Shown here one piece after another: positions 36,586 through 46,553 of a DNA stretch of 64,000 nt (position 1 is the stretch's first letter; every line of letters begins with the position of its first letter). The notes under the pieces were generated by a model. It ran no database searches. It was not told the origin of the DNA and was given only the letters and a program-made list of their open reading frames with translations. The position numbers and the translations under genes were made by a program. The stretch spans positions 1 through 64,000 of the forward strand of contig CAKZOB010000060.1 of the NCBI GenBank assembly GCA_937135955.1. Reading direction: 5' to 3'. This DNA comes from an uncultured Anaerolineales bacterium (GTDB lineage: Bacteria; Chloroflexota; Anaerolineae; Aggregatilineales; Aggregatilineaceae).

Positions 36586-37779
36586 ATGAGCCAGGCACCC
36601 GGTGACTTGACCAGCTCTGTGTTCACGCGCGACGAGTTAAGGCGCTACAGCCGTCACCTGATTCTGCCCCAGGTGGGGTTGGAAGGCCAGCGTCGCCTGA
36701 AGGAAGCCAGCGTCATTATAGTGGGTACGGGCGGCCTGGGCAGCCCGATCGCCATGTACCTGGCTGCGGCGGGGGTGGGGCGCATCGGCCTGGTTGACTT
36801 CGATGTGGTAGACGTGACCAACCTGCAGCGTCAGATCGTGCACAGCGAGGCGACTGTCGGTGTTCCGAAGGTCATCTCAGCGGCGCAGCGCCTGCGCGAA
36901 CTCAATCCTCTGGTCACTATCGAAACGTATCACGCCCCGCTGACCAGTCACAACGCGCTCGACATCCTGCGCGAATACGATGTGATTCTGGACGGCACCG
37001 ACAACTTTCCCACCCGCTATCTGCTGAACGATGCCGCGGTGATGCTGGGTAAACCTCTTGTCTACGGGAGCGTATATCGTTTCGAGGGACAGGTCAGCGT
37101 TTTCGCGGCGGCGGGCGGCCCATGCTATCGTTGCATGTTGCCCGAACCGCCCCCACCGCACCTGGTGCCCAGTTGCGCTGAAGCGGGAGTGCTGGGCATC
37201 TTGCCGGGCACGATCGGCACCCTGCAAGCCACCGAGGCGATCAAGCTGTTGTTGGGCATTGGCGAACCGCTCATCGGACGCTTGCTGCTCTATGATGCGC
37301 TGGATATGACCTTCGATATCATTACCATACCCAGACGCGCTTCGTGCCCGGTATGCGGGGATGCGCCGACTATCACCCGCCTGATAGATTACGAACAGTT
37401 CTGCGGCGCGCCCGCACACGATCAGAGCGAGTATCAACGCGCCTGGCTGGCCCAGAAGGGGATTCGTTCGATGACGCCTGCCGAGGTCAAGACATTGCTG
37501 GAACAGGACCGGGGGGCTGTGCTCCTGGATATCCGCGAACCCTACGAACTGATGCTCAGCCGTTTGGAAGGAGCGGTCAACATCCCGCTCAGTCAGATGG
37601 ACGCTCGCTGGCAGGAGATTCCCGCCGATCGGCCCGTGATCGTCTTCTGTCATCACGGCATCCGCAGCGCCAGACTGATTGCCCGTCTGCAGGCGCGGGG
37701 ACGGCACAACCTGATCAACCTGGACGGCGGCATTGAGGCCTGGTCGTGCCAGGTAGACCCTTCTGTGCCGCGCTATTGA
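36586..37779 (+). CDS. MoeB/ThiF-type adenylyltransferase fused to rhodanese
   Basis: 397 residues. Residues about 10-260 form an E1-like domain: nucleotide loop GTGGLGSPIAMYLAAAGVG, aspartate in LVDFDVVDVTNLQRQ, adenylate-site cysteine C197 in PSCAEAGVLG, and zinc cysteines in CYRCM and CPVC. Residues about 290-395 form a rhodanese domain with active-site C355 in VIVFCHHGIRS. Such proteins activate and sulfurate the C-terminus of a small ubiquitin-like carrier (MoaD, ThiS or CysO). No such carrier lies in the window, so the pathway is open. AGGAG lies 10 bases before the ATG. Confidence 0.93.
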   Translation: MSQAPGDLTSSVFTRDELRRYSRHLILPQVGLEGQRRLKEASVIIVGTGGLGSPIAMYLAAAGVGRIGLVDFDVVDVTNLQRQIVHSEATVGVPKVISAAQRLRELNPLVTIETYHAPLTSHNALDILREYDVILDGTDNFPTRYLLNDAAVMLGKPLVYGSVYRFEGQVSVFAAAGGPCYRCMLPEPPPPHLVPSCAEAGVLGILPGTIGTLQATEAIKLLLGIGEPLIGRLLLYDALDMTFDIITIPRRASCPVCGDAPTITRLIDYEQFCGAPAHDQSEYQRAWLAQKGIRSMTPAEVKTLLEQDRGAVLLDIREPYELMLSRLEGAVNIPLSQMDARWQEIPADRPVIVFCHHGIRSARLIARLQARGRHNLINLDGGIEAWSCQVDPSVPRY

Positions 37780-37794
37780 GGCGCGGAGCCAGTA

Positions 37795-40356
37795 TCAGCC
37801 CAGTAACCTCAGTTCTTCATACGCCTGCTGGGCGTAGTCTTGCAGGCTGCTGCTGGCGATGGGCAGGGTGACGCCGCCGCGGATCAGGCGTTCCTGGCGC
37901 GTCTTGGCGCGCTTGAGCAGGCGCTGCACCTCGGTATCGTCGGGCAGCAGACGTTCTGCTGCTTCCAGCAATTGCAGGGTACGGTTCAGGTGCACCGTCT
38001 CGTCAATCAACAGGTGCGCCAGCGCCAGCAGCGCCCGCCCCTGCCAGCCCGGCTCGTTCAGGATGAAGGCGACGTGCAGCGCTGCCCGGAAGTATTGCTG
38101 TGCATCTTCCCGCTTACCCTGCGATTCGTAGAGGGAACCCAGCCACAGCAATTGCTCACATTCCACTGCCCGATTCTCTTCAGCGCGGGCCAGCGCCAGC
38201 AGGCGTTCGCCAGCAAGGCGGGCGCTGTCCCATTGCAGCAGCTCCGCGTGAGTATCGGCCACCTTGCTCAGCACTTCGCGCAACAGATCGTTGCGCCCCA
38301 GCCGCTCGAAAATGGGCACGGCTTGCTCCCATGTTTCGGCTGCTTCCGGCGAGCGCCCAGTCTCCCAGTAGACCGAGCCAAGCTTGTCCAGCGCCAGCCC
38401 GATGTTCAGCCACGCCCCGACGGGACGAAACGCCGTAATGGCCTGCTTGTAGGCAGTCTCCGCGCCTTCCCAGCGTTCCAGCGCCACCTGTAGATCGCCC
38501 AGGACTACCAGCAACTCGCCTTCTCGCTGCGGATTGTCGGATTCCTGGGCCAGCTTCATGCCCTGGTCAACATAGGCGAGCACATCTTCGTAGCGCTCCC
38601 CTTCCAGGCTGAGCATGGCCAGCGCTTCCAGGGCGGCGAGTTCGTCTTCCACTTTGCCATCGGCGCGGAAACTCTGGGCAGCCTGTGCGTAGCGCGCGAT
38701 CAGCGACTGCGCGTCCTGTTCTCTGGCTGTTTCCCCCAGGCGCGCCAGGGCTTCGGCGCTGTCGGGCAGGTCGAGCGAGAGGTCTGTGTGGAGAGCGCCG
38801 GAACCCGTCTCAGGAGGGGGAAGTTCCCCGGCGGCTTGCAGCTCTTCGGGCGGGACCGGCGTTTGGAGGGGCGCGGCAGGTTGCCCGGTTACTTCTTCTG
38901 CGGTTATCTCTTCCGCGGCTTCGGCTGGGGCTTCCGCAACGGCAGCGCTTGCGGTCGGGAGAGGTTCTACCTCCACGGCAGGCATGGTCTCCTGGCCGGG
39001 GCTGTCCGTTTCCTCGGTCGGGGCGATGGCGGGCGACTCCTCAGGCTCTGGGGTGGGTTCGGTCTGCGGGACGGTCATCCACCCCAGCACGCCGAGTTTG
39101 TCAGCGGCGGGGGCTTCCAGCAGGTGGCAGAGCCAGCGATATTCTGGCTCGTACCCGGCAGCGCGCACGAAGCTCTGATCGCTGGTGGGGGTGAGCATCC
39201 CCGTCAGTTCGCGCAGGTATTCGATTTTGCCCTGTGCTGTCGCATAGCGCGCGGCGGCGATGATCGTCGGCATCTCGACTGCCAGCCGAGCGTAGTGCTC
39301 TGGGTCCTGTTCACCGATGTGACGCTGCACATAGACCGGCACCGCGTGCAGATGGCGCGCGCGCATTGTCTCCAGGCGGTGTTTGCCGCGGAGGAAAGCC
39401 TGTGCGAAGCGCTGTACCATCTCGTGCGCCACAAAGTAGGGTTGGCCTTCCAGAGCGCGCTCGTCGGCGAAACCGCGCGCCACCAGTTGCCGCATCCGCG
39501 CGGAGAGTCCTTCGGGGGGCGCGCCGGTCACGTCGGAGAGCAGTTCTTCGCTTGCGCCGGGGGCGAACGCCGTGCCGATCAGCATGACCATGCCCTGCAA
39601 CTCCTGCGGCAACAGGCGATATGCCGCCATCAGCGCCGCCATGACACGGTTAGAGGGTCCCGGAGGCAAGGTGGGCATCTGTGCCAGGAATTCCTGGGGA
39701 GTGTGCTCTACTGCCAGTTGTCTCCCTGCGACGATGAGAGATAGCGCGTTACCTTCCAGCGTTTCCGCCAGGGCGGTCAGGTTTGCGGAGGATGCGCCAG
39801 AGCTGCTGGCTATCTCCTGGAGCAGGACGACAGCCTGCGACACGTCCAGCGGACGCACTTCATGGACCGTCCAGGGGCCGGCGGCGGGGCGCGTCGCGGT
39901 GAGGATCAACGGGATGCCAGGAGCGCAGGCGCGCACGAATTCGCGGGCAGCCTCCGGGCGAACGCGACCGTCCAGTATCACCAGCGGGCGGTGTTCCAGG
40001 AGCACACCGTGTACCTGCCGGAAGAAGGCGAACATTTCGTCTTCGTCCCGCGCGGCGCAGGTGGGCACGCTGTAGGCTCGTGCTACCCGGTTGGCCAGCG
40101 CCAGGGCCGTTTCGTCGGCATTTTCCAGCCAGAGCACCCCGCCCGGCTGTTGAACGAAGTCCTGCGCCAGCGTGTGCGCCAGCGCGGTCTTGCCCACGCC
40201 CGGCATCCCGACCAGTTGCAAGGGGATGCCGGTTTCGAATTGGGCGCGCGCTGCGTCGAGGTCGGCCTGGCGTCCTACCAGGGGCAAACGCGGCGCTCCT
40301 GGCAGGTCCTGGCCCTGGTGAAGAGGCAGATTGTCCGCAAAAGCATTTGAGGTCAT
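37795..40356 (-). CDS. P-loop ATPase with C-terminal TPR repeats (STAND-like)
   Basis: 853 residues. A P-loop NTPase domain is near the N-terminus: VGMPGVGKT (49-57) and a Walker B-like RPLVILDG with D129. After it comes a winged-helix-like and helical part to about 400. A Pro/Glu/Ala-rich linker spans roughly 430-540, then several TPR units (about 555-800, e.g. ALAMLSLEGERYEDVLAYVD). The layout resembles AfsR/NB-ARC signal-transduction ATPases, which assemble on ligand binding, but no effector domain is seen. The output is therefore unknown. It is convergent with the MoeB gene. Confidence 0.8.
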   Translation of the reverse strand: MTSNAFADNLPLHQGQDLPGAPRLPLVGRQADLDAARAQFETGIPLQLVGMPGVGKTALAHTLAQDFVQQPGGVLWLENADETALALANRVARAYSVPTCAARDEDEMFAFFRQVHGVLLEHRPLVILDGRVRPEAAREFVRACAPGIPLILTATRPAAGPWTVHEVRPLDVSQAVVLLQEIASSSGASSANLTALAETLEGNALSLIVAGRQLAVEHTPQEFLAQMPTLPPGPSNRVMAALMAAYRLLPQELQGMVMLIGTAFAPGASEELLSDVTGAPPEGLSARMRQLVARGFADERALEGQPYFVAHEMVQRFAQAFLRGKHRLETMRARHLHAVPVYVQRHIGEQDPEHYARLAVEMPTIIAAARYATAQGKIEYLRELTGMLTPTSDQSFVRAAGYEPEYRWLCHLLEAPAADKLGVLGWMTVPQTEPTPEPEESPAIAPTEETDSPGQETMPAVEVEPLPTASAAVAEAPAEAAEEITAEEVTGQPAAPLQTPVPPEELQAAGELPPPETGSGALHTDLSLDLPDSAEALARLGETAREQDAQSLIARYAQAAQSFRADGKVEDELAALEALAMLSLEGERYEDVLAYVDQGMKLAQESDNPQREGELLVVLGDLQVALERWEGAETAYKQAITAFRPVGAWLNIGLALDKLGSVYWETGRSPEAAETWEQAVPIFERLGRNDLLREVLSKVADTHAELLQWDSARLAGERLLALARAEENRAVECEQLLWLGSLYESQGKREDAQQYFRAALHVAFILNEPGWQGRALLALAHLLIDETVHLNRTLQLLEAAERLLPDDTEVQRLLKRAKTRQERLIRGGVTLPIASSSLQDYAQQAYEELRLLG

Positions 40357-40437
40357 GGGAAAACCACCTGTCCGACTGACAGAGATAGGCTATCAGCAGT
40401 ATAGCAAAAGGCGCGCCCTGGCACTAGCGGGCACAAA

Positions 40438-40465
40438 CAACGCCCGGCAGTGCTGCCAGGCGTTG
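40438..40465 (-). terminator. Intrinsic terminator of the Trm112-like gene
   Basis: Stem CAACGCC-x-GGCA/TGCC-x-GGCGTTG with loop of four and one mismatch. On the minus strand it is followed by TTTG. It lies 30 bp after the stop codon and just upstream of the P-loop/TPR gene. Confidence 0.75.
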
Positions 40466-40495
40466 CCTCTGTGTTCGTTATTGTAGGCGGGACTC

Positions 40496-40759
40496 TCAGC
40501 CTTCGTCCGGCGGCGGAACTGGCAGGTCTTCTATCGGCACGTCTCTATACTTGCGCCCAACCTCGATCAGCATGACCGGAATTCCGTCGCGGATGGGGTA
40601 CTTGTTTCCGGAATCGGCGCATACTAGCCAGCAGCCATGCACCAGTTCCAGCCGCCCCGGATCGTCTCCCCTGTCCGTATAATGCACCGCTTCGGGGCAG
40701 CGCAGAATCTCCAGCAGTTCCGGGCTGATTGCCACACCTGGCGAGGTCTCACCAGCCAT
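40496..40759 (-). CDS. Trm112/UPF0434-family small protein
   Basis: 87 residues. ISPELLEILRCPEAVHYTD and the C-terminal SGNKYPIRDGIPVMLIEVGR match the Trm112/YcaR family. In some organisms this fold activates methyltransferases. The usual paired zinc cysteines are reduced to single ones (LRCPEAVH, VCADSG), as in several bacterial members. GGGAGGAAA before the ATG and a good promoter upstream indicate a single-gene unit. Confidence 0.88.
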   Translation of the reverse strand: MAGETSPGVAISPELLEILRCPEAVHYTDRGDDPGRLELVHGCWLVCADSGNKYPIRDGIPVMLIEVGRKYRDVPIEDLPVPPPDEG

Positions 40760-40794
40760 TGTTTCCTCCCTATGACGGCTTTCTTCACGGTGCG

Positions 40795-40823
40795 AGTATA
40801 GCTATCGCTCAAGGTCGCGTCAA
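40795..40823 (-). promoter_or_regulatory. Promoter of the Trm112-like gene
   Basis: Minus-strand TTGACG, 17-bp spacer, TATACT, 36 bp before the ATG. Confidence 0.7.
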
Positions 40824-40890
40824 GCGCTGGCGTGCAGACGAAAATTCAGGTTAGACTCGGATGGGCTATGCCTGACGCGGAGCACAGACC

Positions 40891-41658
40891 ATGCCGATGC
40901 TTCGGGCCAACACGATTGCCTTTTACTATACAGTGGCGGGACGTGCCGCGCACTGTCCACCTGTGGTGCTGCTCCATGGAGCGGGCGGCTCACGACTTGA
41001 CTGGCCGGTTGAACTGCGCCGTATGCCGGGCGTGCAGGTGTGGACGCTCGATCTGCCCGGCCATGGGCGGTCACCGGGGGCGGGGCACACGACAGTGGCC
41101 GGGTATGCGCGGGATGTGCAGGCGTTTCTGGATGCTGCGCAGATCGAGCGGGCTGTTGTGGTCGGGCACAGCATGGGCGGAGCCATTGCTCAGCAACTGG
41201 CGCTGGATCACCCGGAGCGTGTGGCTGGCCTGGTGCTGATCGCCACAGGCAGTAAATTGCCGGTCGAGCCGAGTTTGCCGGAGCGCGCTCTGGCAACATC
41301 CGCCGCAGCGATTCAGTGGGTGGTCGAACGCGCCTGGCATCCGGCAGCGTCCGCCGCACAGCTTGCCCTTGCCCGCGAGCGCCTGGCGCAGACTTCGCCC
41401 GTCGTCCTGCGCGGAGATTTCCTGGCCTGTCAGGCTTTCGATGTGCGGGGCAGGGAACACGAGATTGGGGTGCCCGTTTTGGTCATTGGCGCGGCAGAGG
41501 ATCGCATGGTGCGCCCTGATTTCAGCGTCACGCTGGCCACACGAGTGCCGGGCGCGCGGCTGGTGATGATCGAAGGAGCCGGGCACATGGTGACGCTCGA
41601 ACGTCCGACAGAGGTGGCACGCGCCATTATGGAGTGGTTGGGAGAGCAGCGATGGTGA
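40891..41658 (+). CDS. Alpha/beta hydrolase
   Basis: 255 residues. Oxyanion loop LLHGAGGSRLDW, nucleophile elbow GHSMGG with S94, an acid in GAAEDRMVRPD and the histidine in GAGHMV make a complete triad. There is a helical cap at about 125-190. It belongs to the large esterase/lipase/epoxide-hydrolase group and the substrate cannot be named. GGAG lies 8 bases before the ATG. It overlaps the next gene by 7 bp. Confidence 0.88.
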   Translation: MPMLRANTIAFYYTVAGRAAHCPPVVLLHGAGGSRLDWPVELRRMPGVQVWTLDLPGHGRSPGAGHTTVAGYARDVQAFLDAAQIERAVVVGHSMGGAIAQQLALDHPERVAGLVLIATGSKLPVEPSLPERALATSAAAIQWVVERAWHPAASAAQLALARERLAQTSPVVLRGDFLACQAFDVRGREHEIGVPVLVIGAAEDRMVRPDFSVTLATRVPGARLVMIEGAGHMVTLERPTEVARAIMEWLGEQRW

Positions 41659-42182
41659 CACTCTTGCGAAGGGGCCTGGGAACGCTGCTGCGGAGCGGCA
41701 GTCGCGCTGCGCTGGAGATGGTTTTGCGGCATGGCGGGCGTACAGTCATCGAGTCCGCGCTGGAATCTGCTGCCGACGCCGTGCCCAAAGGCGAGCAAAC
41801 ATTCGTACAGGTCTTTCCGGTTGCGACCCCTCTGACTGTCTATGTGCGAGCTTCACACTGTCACCTGACGGTGCGTCAGCACTCGTTGCCCCGCGTGGAA
41901 CTGAATGCCAACCTCAGCCGAGCTTTTGGTGTCGAATTGGCGACCGAGCAGGACGAGGCGGGCATCTATATCATTGCGCGGCGCAAACCGGTGGTGGGGA
42001 CGGTGGCGCGGCTCGATCTCGTCCTGACGTTGCCGCCGACGGTACATCTGGCCTTTCATTTGACGCCGGGCGATGTCACCTTCGCCAATCTTGACGGCCT
42101 AGCTGAATTCGCGACAGACCGGATTTTCGCCCTTTCTTCCGACACTGGTGATGCATCCGCCAGCGCTGCCATATCGGACTGA
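41652..42182 (+). CDS. Unknown protein, DUF4097-like beta-strand pattern
   Basis: 176 residues from the ATG at 41652, which overlaps the hydrolase stop region. A basic helical start (TLLRRGLGTLLRSGSR) could be amphipathic. From about residue 60, alternating strands such as LTVYVRASHCHLTVRQ and LVLTLPPTVHLAFHLTPGDV resemble the DUF4097/adhesin-like repeat domain. No signal peptide is seen. The overlap suggests coupled translation with the hydrolase. The gene is shared context, not proof of function. Confidence 0.6.
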   Translation: MVTLLRRGLGTLLRSGSRAALEMVLRHGGRTVIESALESAADAVPKGEQTFVQVFPVATPLTVYVRASHCHLTVRQHSLPRVELNANLSRAFGVELATEQDEAGIYIIARRKPVVGTVARLDLVLTLPPTVHLAFHLTPGDVTFANLDGLAEFATDRIFALSSDTGDASASAAISD

Positions 42183-42293
42183 CACTTGTCAGCCGCGCGG
42201 CGTGATGGTACCCTTCGCACGGCTTCGCGAGAATCTGGCCTATAGCGGCGCGCGTCGCCTGCCGCAACCGCATATGACGGACAAGGGTGCACC

Positions 42294-44849
42294 GTGAGCA
42301 AACTCGTCATCGTCGAATCTCCCACCAAAGCACGCACTATCCGCGGTTTTTTGCCCGCTGACTATCAGGTTGAAGCCAGCATGGGGCATGTCCGCGATCT
42401 GCCTGCGTCGGCCAGCGAGATTCCGGCCAAAGTGAAGAACGAGGAATGGGCGCGCCTGGGGGTCAACGTCGTCCAGGACTTCGAGCCGCTCTATGTGATC
42501 TCCAAGGATAAGAAGAAGGTCATCAAGGCGCTGGCCGAAGCGCTGGACAAGGCCGAAGAGCTAATCCTGGCTACCGACGAAGATCGCGAGGGCGAAAGCA
42601 TTGCCTGGCACCTGACGGAAGTGCTGCGGCCCAAAGTCCCTGTCAAGCGCATGGTGTTCCACGAAATCACCCAGGAAGCCATTCAACAGGCCATCAAGAA
42701 TTGCCGCTCGATTGACAGCAAGCTGGTAGAGGCCCAGGAAACGCGGCGGATTCTCGACCGGCTGGTGGGGTACACCGTGTCGCCTCTGTTGTGGAAGAAG
42801 ATCGCGCCTGGCCTTTCGGCGGGGCGTGTGCAATCCGCCGCAGTACGCCTGTTGGTGCAGCGCGAAGAGGAACGCCGCCGCTTTCGTTCTGGCGCATACT
42901 GGGACCTGAAAGCAACGTTATCTGCGCACGGTCAGACATTTGTGGCCCAACTGGTGGCGCTGAATGGCGTGCGCCTGGCAACCGGCAAGGACTTCGACGA
43001 AACGACCGGTAAAATTCCCCCCCGCAAGAAAGTGGTGCTGCTCGACGAAGCACAGGCTCAGGCACTGGCTCGCCGTCTGCAGGCGGGGCGTTGGGTCGTC
43101 ACCGAGGTCAACGAGCGCGATCAGAGCCGCTCGCCCGCGCCGCCGTTCACCACCTCTACGTTGCAACAGGAGGCCAACCGCAAGCTGGGGCTTTCGGCGC
43201 AGCAGACAATGCGCATTGCCCAGCAACTCTACGAACGCGGCCTGATTACGTACATGCGCACGGATTCGGTGCACCTCTCGGCGCAGGCGCTGCGCACTAT
43301 CCGGCAGCGTGTGGCGGAACAGTATGGGCCGGAGTACCTCAGCCGTGCGCCGCGTCAGTTCCGCACGCAGGCTAAGGGTGCTCAGGAGGCGCACGAGGCC
43401 ATTCGTCCCGCCGGAGCGCAGATGCCTACCGCTGACGAACTGCGTCTCAGCGGGCAGGAATACGCTCTCTATGACTTGATCTGGAAACGCGCCATCGCTA
43501 CGCAAATGGCCGAGGCCCAACTGCGCCTGACGACCGTGCAGATCGTGGTAGACAATGCGGAGTTTCGCGTGTCGGGCAGGCGCGTGTTGTTCCCTGGCTT
43601 CTTCCGCGCCTATGTAGAAGGGGCCGACGATCCCTCGGCGGCGCTGGATGACCAGGAGACGTTGCTACCCCCCCTGACCACCGGTGAAGAGGTGCGATGT
43701 ACCGCTCTCGAACCCGTGCGACACGACACCAAGCCGCCCGCGCGTTACACCGACGCCACGCTGGTTAAGGCGCTGGAGAGCGAAGGCATCGGGCGACCGA
43801 GCACCTATGCCACGATCATCGGGACGATTCAGGAGCGCGGCTATGTGCGCAAGGTGGGCAAACAGTTGGTGCCGACTTTCACCGCCTTTGCCGTCAACTG
43901 TCTGCTGGAGCATCACTTCCCCAACCTGGTCGATCTGGACTTCACAGCGCAGATGGAGCGCGTGCTCGATGAAATCGCTGAGGGCAAGCAACAGGGTCGC
44001 CCCTATCTGCGTTCCTTTTACCTGGGCGAGCACGGACTGGCGCAACAGGTGAAGAGCAAGGAACAGGAGATTGATCCTCGTACCATCAATGCTCTGGAAT
44101 TGAGCGAGTTGCGGGCACGTGTGCGCATTGGACGCTATGGGGCCTACCTGGAACAGGAGCGCAACGGCGAAACGGTGCGCGTGTCGCTGCCGGACACCCT
44201 CTCTCCCGCCGATCTCACACTGGACGAAGTCGAACGCCTGTTGCGCGAAAAGCAGGCGGGGCCAGCGCCTCTCGGTCACGATCCCAAAACCGGGCAGCCC
44301 ATCTACGTGTTGCAAGGGCCGTATGGCCCCTATGTGCAACGCGGAGAGAACGGGGCGGATGTCAAGGGGAAAAAGCCCCAGAGGGTCTCGCTGCCCAAAG
44401 GGATATCGCCGGATTCGGTCACGCTCGAACAGGCGCTGGCTCTGCTCGATCTGCCGCGCGTTCTGGGCGCACACCCGGAGACAGGCGGGCCGGTCGAAGC
44501 GGGCATCGGGCGATTCGGGCCTTATGTGCGTCATAACGGGGAATATTGCTCGCTGGGCGCGGACGATGATGTGCTGACTGTCACGCTGGAACGCGCGCTG
44601 ACGTTGCTGGCGCAGAAGAAGAGTCGGCGGACTGAACTGGTGCGTGAGCTGGGCGCTCATCCGGAGGATGGTCAGCCGGTCGGTCTGTATACCGGGCGGT
44701 ATGGGGCGTTTGTCAAACATGGCAAGGTCAACGCGGGCGTGCCTAAAGATACTCCGCTGGACAGCGTGACTCTGGAGATGGCACTGGCACTGTTGGCGCA
44801 GAAGAAAGCCGCCCCCAAACCTCGCAAGAAGAAGAAAACGGGCACCTGA
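42294..44849 (+). CDS. topA: DNA topoisomerase I with C-terminal repeat domain
   Basis: 851 residues from a GTG start with AAGG upstream. Relaxes negative supercoils by cutting one strand. The Toprim domain starts [14 protein letters not shown] and includes ATDEDREGE. The catalytic tyrosine is Y320 in [14 protein letters not shown]. From about residue 612 the C-terminus consists of four GRYGxYV-type repeats (TopA_C_Rpt) ending in a lysine-rich tail. The usual C4 zinc ribbons of E. coli-type enzymes are absent. Confidence 0.97.
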   Translation: MSKLVIVESPTKARTIRGFLPADYQVEASMGHVRDLPASASEIPAKVKNEEWARLGVNVVQDFEPLYVISKDKKKVIKALAEALDKAEELILATDEDREGESIAWHLTEVLRPKVPVKRMVFHEITQEAIQQAIKNCRSIDSKLVEAQETRRILDRLVGYTVSPLLWKKIAPGLSAGRVQSAAVRLLVQREEERRRFRSGAYWDLKATLSAHGQTFVAQLVALNGVRLATGKDFDETTGKIPPRKKVVLLDEAQAQALARRLQAGRWVVTEVNERDQSRSPAPPFTTSTLQQEANRKLGLSAQQTMRIAQQLYERGLITYMRTDSVHLSAQALRTIRQRVAEQYGPEYLSRAPRQFRTQAKGAQEAHEAIRPAGAQMPTADELRLSGQEYALYDLIWKRAIATQMAEAQLRLTTVQIVVDNAEFRVSGRRVLFPGFFRAYVEGADDPSAALDDQETLLPPLTTGEEVRCTALEPVRHDTKPPARYTDATLVKALESEGIGRPSTYATIIGTIQERGYVRKVGKQLVPTFTAFAVNCLLEHHFPNLVDLDFTAQMERVLDEIAEGKQQGRPYLRSFYLGEHGLAQQVKSKEQEIDPRTINALELSELRARVRIGRYGAYLEQERNGETVRVSLPDTLSPADLTLDEVERLLREKQAGPAPLGHDPKTGQPIYVLQGPYGPYVQRGENGADVKGKKPQRVSLPKGISPDSVTLEQALALLDLPRVLGAHPETGGPVEAGIGRFGPYVRHNGEYCSLGADDDVLTVTLERALTLLAQKKSRRTELVRELGAHPEDGQPVGLYTGRYGAFVKHGKVNAGVPKDTPLDSVTLEMALALLAQKKAAPKPRKKKKTGT

Positions 44850-44938
44850 GGTCTCGCCGGCCTCGCGGGCAGAGACGAGGGCGTGCAAAATGTGTCAGAC
44901 AGTCGCGCGGGGAAGGGGGCGAGGGCAACGAAGTCCGT

Positions 44939-45023
44939 CAGCGCCGGGTGGGGTGAGGTTGGCCAGAAAGTCACGCGATGCTCTGCTCACAGGTCTGCTG
45001 GTCCGTTTTGATACGATTACCCT
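44939..45023. repeat. Dispersed inverted-repeat element, half copy D
   Basis: About 85 bp in inverse orientation to copy A. It keeps the GTCAGCGCCG..GGGGTGAGG arm, CCAGAA and the terminal GTTTTGATACGATTACCCT. The other half is missing. It lies in the 273-bp gap between topA and the phosphoesterase gene, where no gene was seen. Confidence 0.65.
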
Positions 45024-45122
45024 GTGCACCCCCTATGCCCATTCGCCAGTGGCCCGGAAACGTGTTATGCTCTGAGCCGTCGAGGGGGTTGTACACGTCA
45101 GAGTGATGGGGAATCTCGGTTC

Positions 45123-45854
45123 ATGCGCGTACTAGTCATCTCGGATATTCACGCCAACCTGGCTGCCTTCGAGGCGGTTCTCGAAGATGCCAGGGGACAA
45201 TGGGAATTCGTGTGGTGCCTGGGCGATGTGGTCGGTTATGGCCCTGACCCTAATGAATGCTGTGAATTGCTGCGCAGTCTGCCGCATCTGTGCCTGGCAG
45301 GCAATCATGACTGGGCTGCGCTGGCTCGGCTGGATATTCGCACCTTCAATGCCGACGCCCGCCGCGCTGTCACGTGGACGCGCGAGACTCTGACGCCGGA
45401 CAACCTGGCCTATCTAGCCGCATTGCCGACTACCTTTGTGCTGGGTGACTACACGCTGGCCCATGGTAGCCCGCGCGAGCCTGTGTGGGAATATATCCTC
45501 GATCCCCTGGTGGCTGCGCTCAACTTTCCGCACTTCGAGACGCCCTACTGTCTGGTCGGTCATACGCACACTCCCATCATTTATCAACTCACCGATCGCC
45601 AAGGCGATACCGAAGCCATCCAGCCTGTTTACCATCAACCGCGTTCGCTGAACGGGCATCGCCTGATCATCAATCCGGGCAGTGTGGGGCAACCGCGCGA
45701 TTCTAACAAGGACGCTTCCTACGGCATTTTGCATGTGCAGGAAGCGATCTTCGAGCACCGGCGCGTGGCCTATCCGGTCTCGGTCACGCAGGAGAAAATG
45801 CGTCGTCTGGATATGCCAGAGCGTCTGATCGCTCGCCTGGAGCATGGCTGGTAG
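45123..45854 (+). CDS. Calcineurin-like metallophosphoesterase
   Basis: 243 residues from the ATG at 45123, which follows GGGGAA; a longer frame to 45024 has no support. Metal-site motifs are complete: VISDIHAN, CLGDVVGYGPDPN, LAGNHDWA, TLAHGSP and VGHTHTP. This matches the YfcE/MJ0936-type group (PF12850), whose members are phosphodiesterases with varied or unknown natural substrates. It stands alone, with a terminator 28 bp downstream. Confidence 0.9.
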   Translation: MRVLVISDIHANLAAFEAVLEDARGQWEFVWCLGDVVGYGPDPNECCELLRSLPHLCLAGNHDWAALARLDIRTFNADARRAVTWTRETLTPDNLAYLAALPTTFVLGDYTLAHGSPREPVWEYILDPLVAALNFPHFETPYCLVGHTHTPIIYQLTDRQGDTEAIQPVYHQPRSLNGHRLIINPGSVGQPRDSNKDASYGILHVQEAIFEHRRVAYPVSVTQEKMRRLDMPERLIARLEHGW

Positions 45855-45881
45855 GGCGTGCGGACGGGCAGGCAGGTAAAG

Positions 45882-45911
45882 AAAAAAGCCGGTGAAAGTA
45901 CCGGCCTTTTT
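45882..45911. terminator. Bidirectional terminator
   Basis: AAAAAAGCCGGT, loop GAAAGT, ACCGGCCTTTTT, with one mismatch. T-runs on both sides suit the convergent gene pair. Confidence 0.85.
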
Positions 45912-45927
45912 GCTTGTGGACTGAGCG

Positions 45928-46524
45928 TCAGTTTTCCCGTTCGGTGACTGCGCCGTACATCCACCAGAACTCTGTCCGGGGATACACACGGCAGAGACGT
46001 TCATCAGCCAGGCACTCGCCTTCGCGGAGGATGCTTCGCAGACGCCGGTCAATTTCCTTGACGCGCGCATGAAGCTGACTGTTGAGAATCTCCAGGGCGC
46101 TGGCTTCTTGCACCAGGTGATGAATGATGGTGCGTTTTTCGGCCTGCACAGGGTAGTTGAGGGCACAGACGGACAGGTCTTCTTCACAGTCGGTCAGGAA
46201 TAGCTCAAAAGCGTGCACGCGCGATTCCAGCTCGCGCTTTAGTTTCTGCTCGTAATGCACGGCCCACTGCGCCCGCGCCAACTCAAACTGCGCGCGCGCC
46301 CCCTGCACCTGCAGTTGCTGTTCTGAGGTCAGGCGATCGCCTAGCCGTTCTAGCCGGTAAAGCCGCAGGAGCAACCCTCCCAGCGTCAGCTTGGGCAGGT
46401 CACCGGCCACATGACCGTAAAGCTCGTCTTCGTACAGCCACGGCGTCAGGTGTGCGGTCATCTCCACCAGGCTGCGGACATCACGATCCAGATCGAAGGC
46501 CAGTTTAGGAGCAGGACGGCTCAT
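45928..46524 (-). CDS. Unknown helical protein
   Basis: 198 residues from ATG 46524, with AAGG upstream; the frame is open to 46635 but overlaps the previous gene. The sequence is helical with likely coiled coil at about 80-180, for example KLKRELESRVHAFELFL. Two lone cysteines are in TDCEEDLSVCALN. No membrane segment. I do not recognise a family. It is co-directional with the next gene, 30 bp apart, and may form an operon with it. Confidence 0.65.
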   Translation of the reverse strand: MSRPAPKLAFDLDRDVRSLVEMTAHLTPWLYEDELYGHVAGDLPKLTLGGLLLRLYRLERLGDRLTSEQQLQVQGARAQFELARAQWAVHYEQKLKRELESRVHAFELFLTDCEEDLSVCALNYPVQAEKRTIIHHLVQEASALEILNSQLHARVKEIDRRLRSILREGECLADERLCRVYPRTEFWWMYGAVTEREN

Positions 46525-46553
46525 CGGTTGCTGCCTTTTAAACCAGGTGGCGC

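Noticed and set aside
37795-40356. Complete phage-defence STAND protein (Avs-type)
   Set aside because: No nuclease or other effector domain is visible, so a defence role is not supported.
43665-44888. 407-codon minus-strand frame inside topA
   Set aside because: Antisense shadow of topA with no recognisable domain.
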